Shown here piece by piece: positions 54,843 through 63,643 of a DNA stretch of 64,000 nucleotides (position 1 is its first letter; each line of letters begins with the position of its first letter). The DNA comes from Marinobacter fonticola (lineage in GTDB: Bacteria; Pseudomonadota; Gammaproteobacteria; Pseudomonadales; Oleiphilaceae), in the NCBI RefSeq assembly GCF_008122265.1, contig NZ_CP043042.1:4278001-4342000 (forward strand), written 5' to 3'. Position numbers and translations under genes: made by a program. The notes beneath the pieces were generated by a model that was not told the DNA's origin, made no database searches, and worked only from the letters and a program-made list of their open reading frames with translations.

Positions 54843-56753
54843 TTACCGTTGTCGATCTCCGTAGAGCTGGGCGTAGAGCCCCTGACGGGCGATAAGCTCG
54901 TCGTGATGGCCGTGTTCGATAATCTGGCCGTCCTCGAAGACATAGGCACGGTCGGCCTGCTTCACGGCGCTGAGGCGGTGGGCGATGATCAACGTGGTGC
55001 GCTGCTTGAGGAAGGATTCGAGCGCCTGATGCAACTGGTATTCAGTTTCCGCATCCAGTGCAGAGGTGGCTTCGTCGAGGATCACGACGGACGGGTCGGA
55101 CAGCACCATACGGGCAATCGCCAGCCGCTGCCGCTGGCCGCCGGAGAGGCGCACCCCCTGGCGGCCGATCAGCGTATCCAGTCCCTTGTCCATGCCCCGA
55201 ATAGTGTGATCGAGCTGGGCGATCTGCAGCGCCTCCCACAAGCGCTCCTGGGCGTGCTCGCGGCCCAGGGTCAGGTTCTGGCGCACCGTGTCGTTGAACA
55301 GCGCCGGGTGCTGGAGCACGGTGGCCACGTGCTCGCGCAGGCACTCCAGGCCGATGCGCTGGACCGGCACATCGTCAATCAAGATCTCGCCGCGAGTGGG
55401 CGTATACATCCCTAGAATGACCTGCACCAGCGTGGACTTGCCACCGCCACTGGCCCCGACAATGGCCACCTTCTCGCCCGGATCTACATGGAAGTTGATG
55501 CCGCTCAGCACATCGTCCTCGCCATAGCGGAAGTACACGTCTTTCAGGGTCAGGCTAACGGTGTGGCGGTCCCGGAACGGGTTCTCCAGTGCCGGGTAGC
55601 GCGGCTCCTCCTTGAGTTGCAGCAGCCGGTTGATACGCCCCAGCGCCGCATTGGCGGCATAAAAGGCGTACTGCATGTTGAGCATTTCCTGCACCGGCGT
55701 CAGCATGAACCACAAATAGCCGAACACGGCGAACATCATGCCGATGCTCAGATCGCTTAACAGCACCGCAACCATTGCCGCAGCGCGGAAGGTGTCTACC
55801 CCGAACTGGAATAGCGAGAAGCTGGCGCGATTGGCTGCATCGCTACGCCACTGGAATTGCACGGCGTGATCGCGTACGCCTTGAGCCCGATTCACCAAGT
55901 GCCCGAGATAGTGCCTTTCACGGTTAGCGGCGCGTAGCTGATGAATCGCGTCCAGGGTCTCCGTCAGATCGCCCTGGAACATCTCGTAGGCCTTGTTTTC
56001 CTTGCGTTTGAGATCCTTCACCCGCTTGCCGATGAGAATTGTGCAGAAAATAACCACCGGGTTGAGCAAGAGTATCAGCAGGCCCAATTGCCAGTGCACC
56101 CAAAGCAGGACGCCGGCCGTGCCGACGACGGTCAGGCTCGCTACCAGGAAACGGCTGATGGTGGTGCCGAGAAATTGATCGATGGTATCCAGATCGGTGA
56201 TGAAGTGACTGGTCACCGCGCCAGAGCCAAGAGTTTCGTACTCCGACATGGCGATGCGACCCAGACGCCCTAGCAATCGCTCGCGGATACGGAACACCAC
56301 GTCTTTGGAAATAACCGAAAACTCCCGCGATTGGGCCACATTGAAACCCAGTGCGGAAAAACGCATCAGGAAAGCGATCACCACCATGACCCCAACGTAG
56401 GCGACCGGCTCTTGCCAGGCCTGGGGCAGCACCGCGTTCATCACCGGCAGCACGGGGCCTGACTTGTCCAGCAGCACCTCGTCCACCAGCACCGGCAATA
56501 ATAGCGGCAGCGGAACACTCACCAGCGTCGCCAGGATCGCCAGAATGTTCGCCTTTACCAGGCGTGGCTTATGCGTCAGGGCATACGTGCCAATCTGGCG
56601 CCACGTGTACTTCTCGGTGGGTTGGGTCGCGGTCCTGACAGGACGGAGTTCGGGCTGCTGGGTCAAAATACCTCCAGGGATCTCGGGCGCCGGCGGAGCA
56701 TCAATCCGGGTGCCGTGACGACGAACACCTTCAAAAATACGGCGCTCAATCAC
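54843..56753 (-). CDS. ABC exporter, fused membrane and ATPase domains
   Basis: 636 residues from a GTG start. N-terminal extension (1-65), six-helix type-1 exporter domain (about 65-365) and ATPase domain with Walker A GASGGGKST (about 432-440), signature LSGGQRQRL (near 539), Walker B VVILDEATSALD and switch His in LIIAHRLSAVK. A half-transporter that must dimerise. Similar proteins export lipids, peptides or drugs; no accessory gene indicates the substrate. Divergent from the zinc/TPR gene. Confidence 0.92.
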   Translation of the reverse strand: MIERRIFEGVRRHGTRIDAPPAPEIPGGILTQQPELRPVRTATQPTEKYTWRQIGTYALTHKPRLVKANILAILATLVSVPLPLLLPVLVDEVLLDKSGPVLPVMNAVLPQAWQEPVAYVGVMVVIAFLMRFSALGFNVAQSREFSVISKDVVFRIRERLLGRLGRIAMSEYETLGSGAVTSHFITDLDTIDQFLGTTISRFLVASLTVVGTAGVLLWVHWQLGLLILLLNPVVIFCTILIGKRVKDLKRKENKAYEMFQGDLTETLDAIHQLRAANRERHYLGHLVNRAQGVRDHAVQFQWRSDAANRASFSLFQFGVDTFRAAAMVAVLLSDLSIGMMFAVFGYLWFMLTPVQEMLNMQYAFYAANAALGRINRLLQLKEEPRYPALENPFRDRHTVSLTLKDVYFRYGEDDVLSGINFHVDPGEKVAIVGASGGGKSTLVQVILGMYTPTRGEILIDDVPVQRIGLECLREHVATVLQHPALFNDTVRQNLTLGREHAQERLWEALQIAQLDHTIRGMDKGLDTLIGRQGVRLSGGQRQRLAIARMVLSDPSVVILDEATSALDAETEYQLHQALESFLKQRTTLIIAHRLSAVKQADRAYVFEDGQIIEHGHHDELIARQGLYAQLYGDRQR

Positions 56754-56887
56754 AAGCGGGTCAGCCCAATAGTCTACCGCAGTCCGACGCCTCTGGATCC
56801 AATCGATAAACTGCGACCGCCGCGCTGGCCGCCAAGGGTCCCTTCTGCCATCATGACCGCTCTCATAGACTGATTCTGCGGTTCGTC

Positions 56888-58330
56888 GTGAAACACCACT
56901 GTCACTACCATCCCAGCACTGCCGCCAAGTGGCACTGCACCCATTGCCAATTGTATTACTGCACGCCTTGCATGCCCGATGCGGACACCCGCAAGCGGCA
57001 GGGTGCGTGTCCCCACTGCGGTCAGGCTATGCGCTATCTCGGCGCGGCAACGGAAGTCGTGCCGTTCTGGAACCGGATTCCGGCGTTTTTTCGTTACCCG
57101 TTCCAAGCCGATCCGCTGATGGTGATTGCCATCTGCACCTTTGTGCCGCTATTGCTTAACCCAGACCTGATTGGCCTGGTGGTTAGCCTTCTTTTGATAC
57201 TGGCGCTGTTCAAGTACACCTACGCGGTGATCAACCACACCGCCGAAGGCCACATGACCCCGCCGCCGCTGGCGACGGCCTTCACCGGCGCGGGCTTCCA
57301 CATCGTGATTCTGCAGTTCCTGGTATTTGTGCTGATGGGCGGGCTGGTCTGGTCGGCCGGGATGCTCGGCAGTTCAATGCTCGCCATGGCGGCTGTCGCG
57401 TTCGTGGTATTGGTGCTGCCCGCCAGCGTGATGATCCTGGCGATGGAGCATCAGGTCGGCCCGGCGGTCAATCCCGCGCATCTAATGGCATTGATTTCCC
57501 GTATCGGCTGGCCTTATTTCGTGCTGTACGGCCACCTGATTCTACTGATGCTCGCCAGCGGCGCCATTCAGGAATTTGCCTTCAACCACTTTTCGCCGGC
57601 GATCGCCCAACCGTTATCCGGGTTTATTGGCAGCACCTTTACGCTGATTTTCTTCCACATGATGGGCTATCTGCTGTTTCAGTATCAGGAAGAGCTCGGC
57701 TTCGCCAGCGATCTTCAGGATGAAGACGCACCGCCGGTCCCGGATCGCACCCGCCGTCTCGATGCCGATATCGACATGAACCTCAAGGACGGCCATTACG
57801 AACGGGCGCTGACGCTGATCAAGGGCGCCCTCAAGAAAGAGCCCACCCACCCCCAGCGGCTGGAACAGCTCTATCGTTTATTGCGGGCGATGAACGATGA
57901 AAGCGAACTCTACAAGAGCCATCCGCGCCTCCTCCAATGGCTGGCCGACCGGCGCGATGCCGATGAGCTAACGGAGATGTTTCGCCTGCTGGAGCAGGTT
58001 GAACCCGGTTTTCGCCTCGACGATCCGGCCCTGGCGGTGAACTGCGCCCGCACCATGAACCTGCAGGGCGAGCATCGCACCGTGCTGAGACTGCTACAGG
58101 ACTTCCACAAGCGCTTCCCCGACAACGAACACCTGGCACCCGCCTACCTGCTGGTGGCACAGTCCCTGGCGCAGTTGGGGCAATGGGAAAAGGCGATGGC
58201 CTTCCTGAGCTTCATCAAGAAGCGTTGCGGCCAGCATGACTTGCATCAGAACATCGAGACCTACATTGAGCAGGCACAGAATCAGCAGCCGTTACGGGGG
58301 CCGGCGGCGAGCTTTTCCTTGCCGGATTGA
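56888..58330 (+). CDS. Zinc-finger, membrane and TPR-like protein
   Basis: 480 residues from a GTG start (no strong ribosome-binding site). N-terminal Cys/His-rich module, B-box-like (CHYHPSTAAKWHCTHCQLYY then CTPC and CPHCGQ, residues 5-46); a membrane domain with six or so segments (about 75-275); then a cytoplasmic helical TPR-like region (about 300-465). That last region, with KKEPTHPQRLEQLYRLLR, resembles the C-terminal region of the convergent rhomboid protein. No function is known to me. Confidence 0.8.
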   Translation: MKHHCHYHPSTAAKWHCTHCQLYYCTPCMPDADTRKRQGACPHCGQAMRYLGAATEVVPFWNRIPAFFRYPFQADPLMVIAICTFVPLLLNPDLIGLVVSLLLILALFKYTYAVINHTAEGHMTPPPLATAFTGAGFHIVILQFLVFVLMGGLVWSAGMLGSSMLAMAAVAFVVLVLPASVMILAMEHQVGPAVNPAHLMALISRIGWPYFVLYGHLILLMLASGAIQEFAFNHFSPAIAQPLSGFIGSTFTLIFFHMMGYLLFQYQEELGFASDLQDEDAPPVPDRTRRLDADIDMNLKDGHYERALTLIKGALKKEPTHPQRLEQLYRLLRAMNDESELYKSHPRLLQWLADRRDADELTEMFRLLEQVEPGFRLDDPALAVNCARTMNLQGEHRTVLRLLQDFHKRFPDNEHLAPAYLLVAQSLAQLGQWEKAMAFLSFIKKRCGQHDLHQNIETYIEQAQNQQPLRGPAASFSLPD

Positions 58331-58364
58331 TAGGGTGGTGAGTTTCGCGCGCGAGGTTTAATCG

Positions 58365-58471
58365 AAGCGGCTGGGAACCACCGCTAAAGCAGGGAACAGG
58401 GAAGTTCCCGGAGTCCTGGTTGGCCATGGACGGCCATCCAGGACGGCGTAAGCGGTGGCTTCCAGCCGCTT
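58365..58471 (+). repeat. Type-2 palindromic repeat, second intact copy
   Basis: 107 bp between convergent genes. Outer stem AAGCGGCTGGGAACCACCGCT with complement at 58451-58471 (two mismatches); inner hairpin TCCTGGTTGGCC (58414-58425) / GGCCATCCAGGA (58432-58443), matching the copy at 24991-25096 in core but not in outer stem. Confidence 0.85.
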
Positions 58472-58499
58472 ACGCCCCCACCTCCACCAAAAAGAACTC

Positions 58500-59957
58500 T
58501 CAAGGCCCAGCCGGCGCATCCATCAACTGCCGATAGTGCCGCGCCTTGGGCCCCATTTCCCGCTTCTCGAATTCTTCGGCCAGCAACCTGCAGGCTTCCA
58601 AGGTCAGCAACTCATTGCCGCAAGCGCGAAGCCGTTCGAACACTTTCTCGGCCAGCTTGAGTTCGCCGCTACGCAGACTGGCGAAAAATACCCGGTTATG
58701 ATCCTCCGGCGACAGCGGATAATGGGCCTGCCCCTTGCCCTGATATTCCTGCCAGACTTCCAGCATCCGTTCCGTCTGATGACCGGCCATGGCTACCTGC
58801 ATCACTTCCCGCGTGCGGGTACGATAGGCTTCGCTGTCCGGTCGCAGCTTGGCCAGCCGATAAAGATGGTCCAGCAGGACCGGGCGGTCCGGATGCCGCT
58901 CCCACAACGCCTCGAACTGCAGCCGTGCCTGCTCGAAATCCAGCTGGCCGATCCGTGACATCGCCTGAGCATAGGCCGAGCGAAAACGCTCATCCACGGC
59001 GTCGTCTTCCGGCTCGAAGAAACTGTCTTGCACCTGCAGCCAGCTCTTGCCCAGCAGCCAAACCATGCCGGCCCCGGCCAACAGGCCGCCAGCATGGGCC
59101 AGATAGGCGACACCGGTCGCCCCGGCAAACCAGTAATCGTAGATTTCCTTGGCGATCCACACCGGCAGGAGGGCCAGGGCCGGGGCCTTGAAGTAATCAA
59201 AATAGACGCCGAGAAAATAGAAGAAGCGAATGCGTTGCATGCCGAAGATAGCCACGTACATGCCCATCAAACCGGCAATGGAGCCGGAGGCACCCACCAG
59301 CGGCACCGGTTCGCCCCAATGGAAACTCGCCCAAATCAGCCCGGATGCCCCACCGCACAGCAGGTAAGCGATCAGGAAACGCCCGCCGCCCAGAGCTCGC
59401 TCAACAGTGAAGCCAAGCATGAACAGGATGACCAGGTTGCCGATCAGGTGGCCCCAGCCACCATGCAGGAACTGGTAAGCCATCAGATCGGAGACTTCGA
59501 GCTCAGCGGGCACGAGGCCAGCGGCAAAGGCCGACAGCTGTCCGATCAGCTCCTGCTGAATCGGTATCCGGTGCGCTTGCCAGTACTGGCGCTCATCGGA
59601 GGCCCAAAGCACGCCCTGGTTTTGCTCCACGTAACGATAGAAGCCGGGGTCGGCCAACAGGCTCGCGGCCACCCAGAGACGCTCGTCCGCAGACATGGCG
59701 TCGCGCAGGGCATTAAGTTCCCCGGCCCGTTCGATTTCGCCCTGCAGGTTGATCTGGCGTTGGAGGTAAGTCTCGTAAACCGGCGCCTCCAGCCGATCCA
59801 GGTCCGCCGCCAGATAACGGTCCAGCGCAGCCTGGAACAGGCGGCTGTCATTGCTCTGGTAGAACACAAAGACGAGAAAACAGGCGAGCATCAGCCCGAG
59901 GGTGATCCAAGGTGGGCGACGCCAGTCCACCGAGCGTTCGACGGGAATAATCAGCAT
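58500..59957 (-). CDS. Rhomboid intramembrane protease with helical C-terminus
   Basis: 485 residues. Rhomboid core about 10-310: FLHGGWGHLIGNLVILFMLG with the conserved His and Asn, active Ser in GASGSIAGL (about 223) and catalytic His in AYLAHAGGLLAG (about 287). A long periplasmic insertion (about 35-150) separates the first membrane helix from the next. A cytoplasmic TPR-like tail (320-480) has ERHPDRPVLLDHLYRLAKL, similar to the neighbour on the other strand. Cleaves membrane proteins; substrate unknown. Confidence 0.9.
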   Translation of the reverse strand: MLIIPVERSVDWRRPPWITLGLMLACFLVFVFYQSNDSRLFQAALDRYLAADLDRLEAPVYETYLQRQINLQGEIERAGELNALRDAMSADERLWVAASLLADPGFYRYVEQNQGVLWASDERQYWQAHRIPIQQELIGQLSAFAAGLVPAELEVSDLMAYQFLHGGWGHLIGNLVILFMLGFTVERALGGGRFLIAYLLCGGASGLIWASFHWGEPVPLVGASGSIAGLMGMYVAIFGMQRIRFFYFLGVYFDYFKAPALALLPVWIAKEIYDYWFAGATGVAYLAHAGGLLAGAGMVWLLGKSWLQVQDSFFEPEDDAVDERFRSAYAQAMSRIGQLDFEQARLQFEALWERHPDRPVLLDHLYRLAKLRPDSEAYRTRTREVMQVAMAGHQTERMLEVWQEYQGKGQAHYPLSPEDHNRVFFASLRSGELKLAEKVFERLRACGNELLTLEACRLLAEEFEKREMGPKARHYRQLMDAPAGP

Positions 59958-60167
59958 GCAACTTCCATTAATTCACGGTACTGCCAAGTGATGCCCGCAG
60001 GCGCACCAGGCCTGGGCCATTCAGTGGTCCCCGCCCGATTTCATCACATTTGATCCGATCCGGTCTGCTTTTTACCACAGCGCTGCCAGATTATCGCGTT
60101 GAAATAGATCCTGAGCCAGACGGCAACCGGGCCCCACGAGCGCAAGTATAGCGCTGCCGGCCTTTTC

Positions 60168-60201
60168 CCCAGGCGAACAACCGTCCCAGGTGAACAACAG
60201 C
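60168..60201. repeat. Two-unit direct repeat before the OmpA lipoprotein
   Basis: CCCAGGCGAACAACCGT (60168-60184) followed by CCCAGGTGAACAACAGC (60185-60201), 17-bp period, three mismatches. It ends 23 bp before the start codon. Confidence 0.6.
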
Positions 60202-60224
60202 GCAAACTTGCAGGAGTCGAATCG

Positions 60225-60953
60225 ATGAAATCATTATTGTCACACCCCCTTAACAGACAAGGCATTCAATCGGACGCGGGACGATCGCGGCTGCTTGCCG
60301 GAGCGATTTTAATGAGTATTCTTACCGGCTGCGCATCGACCAGTGGCACGAATGCTGCTAAAACTGAGTTGACAGCCACATCGTCCGAAAAGACAACCCA
60401 TACCCGATCCAGTGTCGACCAATCGCCAATTGCCGCGACATCCACTGACGATAATAGTAACCCCCAAATGGACGATCGCATCGCGGATGCGCCTGAGGAA
60501 AACGATATGACTGTGTTAGTCCTGGATAATCCGGAACTGATGGCCCGCGCGGCCCAGGCACACGCCAATAGCATGCAGACAGAGACCATGAGCGAAAGTC
60601 CCCGCAAGCCGCATCGCATGAAATTCCACTTCGGCTTCGACAAGCATCGGTTGAACGAGGAAGACAAGACCATCCTCAAGGAGCACGCGGGCTACCTCAA
60701 AGCGCACCCGGAAGTCGCCATCCGCATTCACGGCCATACCGATAGTTTCGGCACCGACGAATACAATGCGTTTCTCTCGCGCCTACGGGCCAACACGGCC
60801 GCCAAGCTGCTCCAGGCTGAAGGCATCGAGGGCAACCGAATCGAAGTGGTTGGCTGGGGTAGCGCCAAGCCGTTGACCAACAAGGACGACAACGCCGCCA
60901 ACCGCCGCCTGGAGCTGGAGTACCTGAGCGAGCAGATGGCCAAGGTGCAATAG
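60225..60953 (+). CDS. OmpA-domain outer-membrane lipoprotein
   Basis: 242 residues; CAGGAGTCG precedes the ATG. Long lipoprotein signal with lipobox LTGC (Cys36). A disordered Ser/Thr/Asp-rich linker (37-105) is followed by a C-terminal OmpA peptidoglycan-binding domain with FHFGFDKHRLNEED, IRIHGHTDSFGTDEYNAFLS and VVGWGSAKPL. Pal-like anchoring of the outer membrane to the wall; not next to tol genes, so not Pal itself. Confidence 0.9.
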   Translation: MKSLLSHPLNRQGIQSDAGRSRLLAGAILMSILTGCASTSGTNAAKTELTATSSEKTTHTRSSVDQSPIAATSTDDNSNPQMDDRIADAPEENDMTVLVLDNPELMARAAQAHANSMQTETMSESPRKPHRMKFHFGFDKHRLNEEDKTILKEHAGYLKAHPEVAIRIHGHTDSFGTDEYNAFLSRLRANTAAKLLQAEGIEGNRIEVVGWGSAKPLTNKDDNAANRRLELEYLSEQMAKVQ

Positions 60954-61169
60954 CCCTGGCGTCCTGATCCGGCCATAGACATAACGAACGCCCGCCTTTA
61001 TATACCCACCAACAATCCGGCCCGCCGCCCGCCTGGCGCGCCGGATTGCATTTTTGAGTCGCCAGGCACTCCTTTCAGGCATCATGTTTCGCGGCTCATC
61101 GGAGAGTGGCGCTCTAAACTGTGCTCCTTTACGATGCTCGTTCCAGCCAGCTACCCAGGAAATAGCGTT

Positions 61170-61580
61170 ATGCGCCTGTTGTTCTGCCTGCTCAGCGTCG
61201 CCCTGCTTGCCGGCTGCGCTGCAAACGCGCGCGATGCCAGTCTCAAGCCTTATGGCGTGTGGCAGGGCACCTTGCCGTGCGCCGATTGCTCGGGCATCGA
61301 TACGCGGCTGACGCTCTACAAGGATCCGTACCTTTATCGGTTGGAAGAAACGTACCTGGGACGGCAAAGCGAACCCGTCGTCTACGAAGGCGAATGGGTG
61401 TTGCTACCTCCTGTGGACAACATGGATCCCGGCCGGGTCAGCCTGAAAAGTGCCGCGGAAGAGCCGTTACGGCAATGGCAGAGGTTACCCCGGGGAAATT
61501 TGGAAATGCTGGGCCGGGACGGTCAGCCGATCCGCTCCGACCTCAGTTACACGCTGCAGCGTAGGCGGGTTTCAGAGTGA
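61170..61580 (+). CDS. NlpE-like lipoprotein
   Basis: 136 residues from the ATG at 61170 (CCAGGAAATAG upstream). Lipobox LAGC (Cys16). The NlpE N-terminal barrel is recognised by GVWQGTLPCADCSGIDTRLT with CxxC at 37-40. The C-terminal domain of E. coli NlpE is missing, as in most non-enteric homologues. NlpE reports surface contact and lipoprotein stress; here the role is inferred. Overlaps the MAPEG gene tail to tail by 9 bases. Confidence 0.85.
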   Translation: MRLLFCLLSVALLAGCAANARDASLKPYGVWQGTLPCADCSGIDTRLTLYKDPYLYRLEETYLGRQSEPVVYEGEWVLLPPVDNMDPGRVSLKSAAEEPLRQWQRLPRGNLEMLGRDGQPIRSDLSYTLQRRRVSE

Positions 61581-61973
61581 AACCCGCGCCACGTTGATGA
61601 GCATCAGCAAGGCCATAATCAGGATCGCCAGCCAGGTAAACAGCACGCCGATCATCCGACTGAGAGCATAGCCGCCGCGACTTTGGATAAAACCCCAGGC
61701 ATGCAGCAGCCGGCCAATGATAAACAGCATACCGACACCGTAGATATAAACCGCCGCAACACCATTGAGCTCACCGATAGCCATCAAGATCAAGGCAATC
61801 GGTGCATACTCCACCAAATTGCCGTGAGCCCGGATCGCGACCTGGAAATCCTGCTGCCCGCCATCGCCCAGGGCGGTCTTGTACTTGCGGCGAAACGTGG
61901 TGACCCGCCACGCCAAAAACAGCATCAACATTGCAGTGATGGCGGCAAATACTGCGGTTACCGGTATGATCAT
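61572..61973 (-). CDS. MAPEG family membrane protein
   Basis: 133 residues with four hydrophobic segments. AIRAHGNLVEYAPIALILMA and GRLLHAWGF mark the MAPEG superfamily (microsomal glutathione transferase type). May be a glutathione-dependent detoxifying enzyme; bacterial members are poorly known. Confidence 0.87.
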   Translation of the reverse strand: MIIPVTAVFAAITAMLMLFLAWRVTTFRRKYKTALGDGGQQDFQVAIRAHGNLVEYAPIALILMAIGELNGVAAVYIYGVGMLFIIGRLLHAWGFIQSRGGYALSRMIGVLFTWLAILIMALLMLINVARVSL

Positions 61974-62005
61974 GAATCAGGTTACTCCCACATCTAAAAC
62001 CGTCG

Positions 62006-62248
62006 TCAGTTCTTCTTTATCATACTGACGACCCACAACAGAACGATCGCCCCCACTGTGGCCGTCACCAGGGAGCCTATAGTCCCATGCGACGACAAGC
62101 CCAGCAGGCGAAACAGAAAGCCGCCCAATAACGAGCCAGCCACACCCACGCCAATATTGGCCAGCACGCCAAAACCGCGCCCCTTCATGATCAGGCCGGC
62201 CAGCCATCCCGCGACGCCACCAATGATCAGAAACAGAATCAGGTTCAT
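62006..62248 (-). CDS. GlsB/YeaQ/YmgE family stress membrane protein
   Basis: 80 residues from the ATG at 62248 (GGGGTGA upstream). Gly-rich, three hydrophobic segments with IGGVAGWLAGLIMKGRGFGV and ANIGVGVAGSLLGGFLFRLL, the family pattern. Inner membrane; associated with stress responses. Lies 32 bp before the MAPEG gene on the same strand. Confidence 0.9.
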   Translation of the reverse strand: MNLILFLIIGGVAGWLAGLIMKGRGFGVLANIGVGVAGSLLGGFLFRLLGLSSHGTIGSLVTATVGAIVLLWVVSMIKKN

Positions 62249-62387
62249 TGCTTCACCCCCTGTGAGCACCAAATAAAAGGTTGGCACCCGGCGCCAGTCC
62301 GAGTACCCCGACTGCAATACCGAAGGAAATTCACTGTAAAGTCAAGCAGTCGGGGGCCACACAGGGGTAAACAGGCCGGTTGGGCGG

Positions 62388-63104
62388 TCAGGCTGATGCG
62401 GAGCCGCTCAGCTCCCTGATCGCTTCGCCCATCTGCCGATGGCAGCGGGCCATCAGATCCGGGATATCATCCGGCGCCAGATTAGCGGTTTCGATAGGCG
62501 GCAGCACACGTAGACGCACGGGCCGGCGACGCCCCATCAGCCCGATGGTGTCCGCGCGATAGGGAGCCGCGCAGACCATAGTCACCGGTACGCCGGCAGC
62601 AACCGCAGCGTGAAAAGCGCCTTTCTTGAACGGCTGCAACGCCTTGCCGCGGCTGCGGGTGCCTTCGGGGAAAACCCAAAGACTCTTGCGCTCGCGGGTC
62701 ATGGCGGCAGCGGCTGTCTGGATGACGGCAACGGCACGGCCGGAGCGGCTGCGGTTGATCAGTACATTGCCACCCAGCCAGAACACCTGGCCAAAGAAAG
62801 GAATCCAGCGCAGGGACGCTTTACCAATGGCGACGGTGCGTGGCGGCAGCATATCCGCCATTAGAAAAAGATCGTCGTTATACTGGTGATTGGCGACGAT
62901 GACGGTGGGACGGTCGGTGGGCATGTGCTCATAACCCTCCAGCGGACGCTCGAGACCCAGCACAAAGCGTCCAGTCCGGGCCACCGCCCAGCCGATAACA
63001 CGCGTGTTTTCAGGATTGAACGGGCGGGCCAGGCACAGCAATAGCCCCAGAAGACAAATAACGGGCACCGAAAGCCAGGCCAGCAATGCTCGAATATACT
63101 GCAT
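62388..63104 (-). CDS. plsC: 1-acyl-glycerol-3-phosphate acyltransferase family
   Basis: 238 residues from the ATG at 63104 (GGGAG seven bases upstream; the preceding TTG is ignored). Membrane segment about 5-24, catalytic NHQYNDD (HX4D, about 71-76), FPEGTRSRG substrate motif near 143 and a third block VPVTMVCAAPY. Makes phosphatidic acid from lysophosphatidic acid. Paralogues with other acceptors exist, so the symbol is by family. Confidence 0.88.
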   Translation of the reverse strand: MQYIRALLAWLSVPVICLLGLLLCLARPFNPENTRVIGWAVARTGRFVLGLERPLEGYEHMPTDRPTVIVANHQYNDDLFLMADMLPPRTVAIGKASLRWIPFFGQVFWLGGNVLINRSRSGRAVAVIQTAAAAMTRERKSLWVFPEGTRSRGKALQPFKKGAFHAAVAAGVPVTMVCAAPYRADTIGLMGRRRPVRLRVLPPIETANLAPDDIPDLMARCHRQMGEAIRELSGSASA

Positions 63105-63212
63105 CAATAAACTCCCATACGCCTAATCGGCGTACACGCGTACGCCATGGGCGGTATAGGATATCGATCAAGGCTTGAATTTGGAACAAATCGAGGGTCG
63201 GCTACGCCTCGT

Positions 63213-63503
63213 TCAGGACAGCGCGCGCGCCATTTCCCGGCACTGCTGACAGTGCTCGGCGGTGCACATTTCATAGTCGTGCAGCACCACACCGTAGCTG
63301 TAGCTGACGGCCGCTCCACGCTTGTGGGCGTCCGCGTCCAGGATATAGGCCCTGGCGGACTGATCGGCCTGCTCAAACGATTCGAACGGACCCAGCGTCG
63401 ATTTCTCGCGGGTCGAGAAATACCAGCGCCGTCCGACGGCAAAATAGCGACTCGAGCGGGACGGCAATGGCGCACGCTCTCCCTGTCGTTTCTGCAAAAA
63501 CAT
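63213..63503 (-). CDS. Small protein, DUF6316-like
   Basis: 96 residues from the ATG at 63503 (GGGAG upstream). Core SSRYFAVGRRWYFSTREKST, GPFESFEQADQSARAYI matches the small DUF6316 type, which often co-occurs in Marinobacter and relatives; this is from memory. C-terminal Cys/His-rich HDYEMCTAEHCQQCREM could bind metal. Function unknown. Confidence 0.7.
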   Translation of the reverse strand: MFLQKRQGERAPLPSRSSRYFAVGRRWYFSTREKSTLGPFESFEQADQSARAYILDADAHKRGAAVSYSYGVVLHDYEMCTAEHCQQCREMARALS

Positions 63504-63593
63504 GACACCGTCTCCCTTGGGAGCCTCTGAATTTGGTAAGGCCAATTTGCGCCTGCATTGCTTATTTGTCAAACAATGTTATCGGTACTGTTG

Positions 63594-63629
63594 AATAGAT
63601 ACCGAACGGGTTAATAGATACCGAACGGG
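63594..63629. repeat. Perfect two-unit direct repeat
   Basis: AATAGATACCGAACGGG at 63594-63610 and again at 63613-63629, 19-bp period. It lies 14 bp after the sortase stop. Confidence 0.8.
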
Positions 63630-63643
63630 CGTACCAGACGTGC

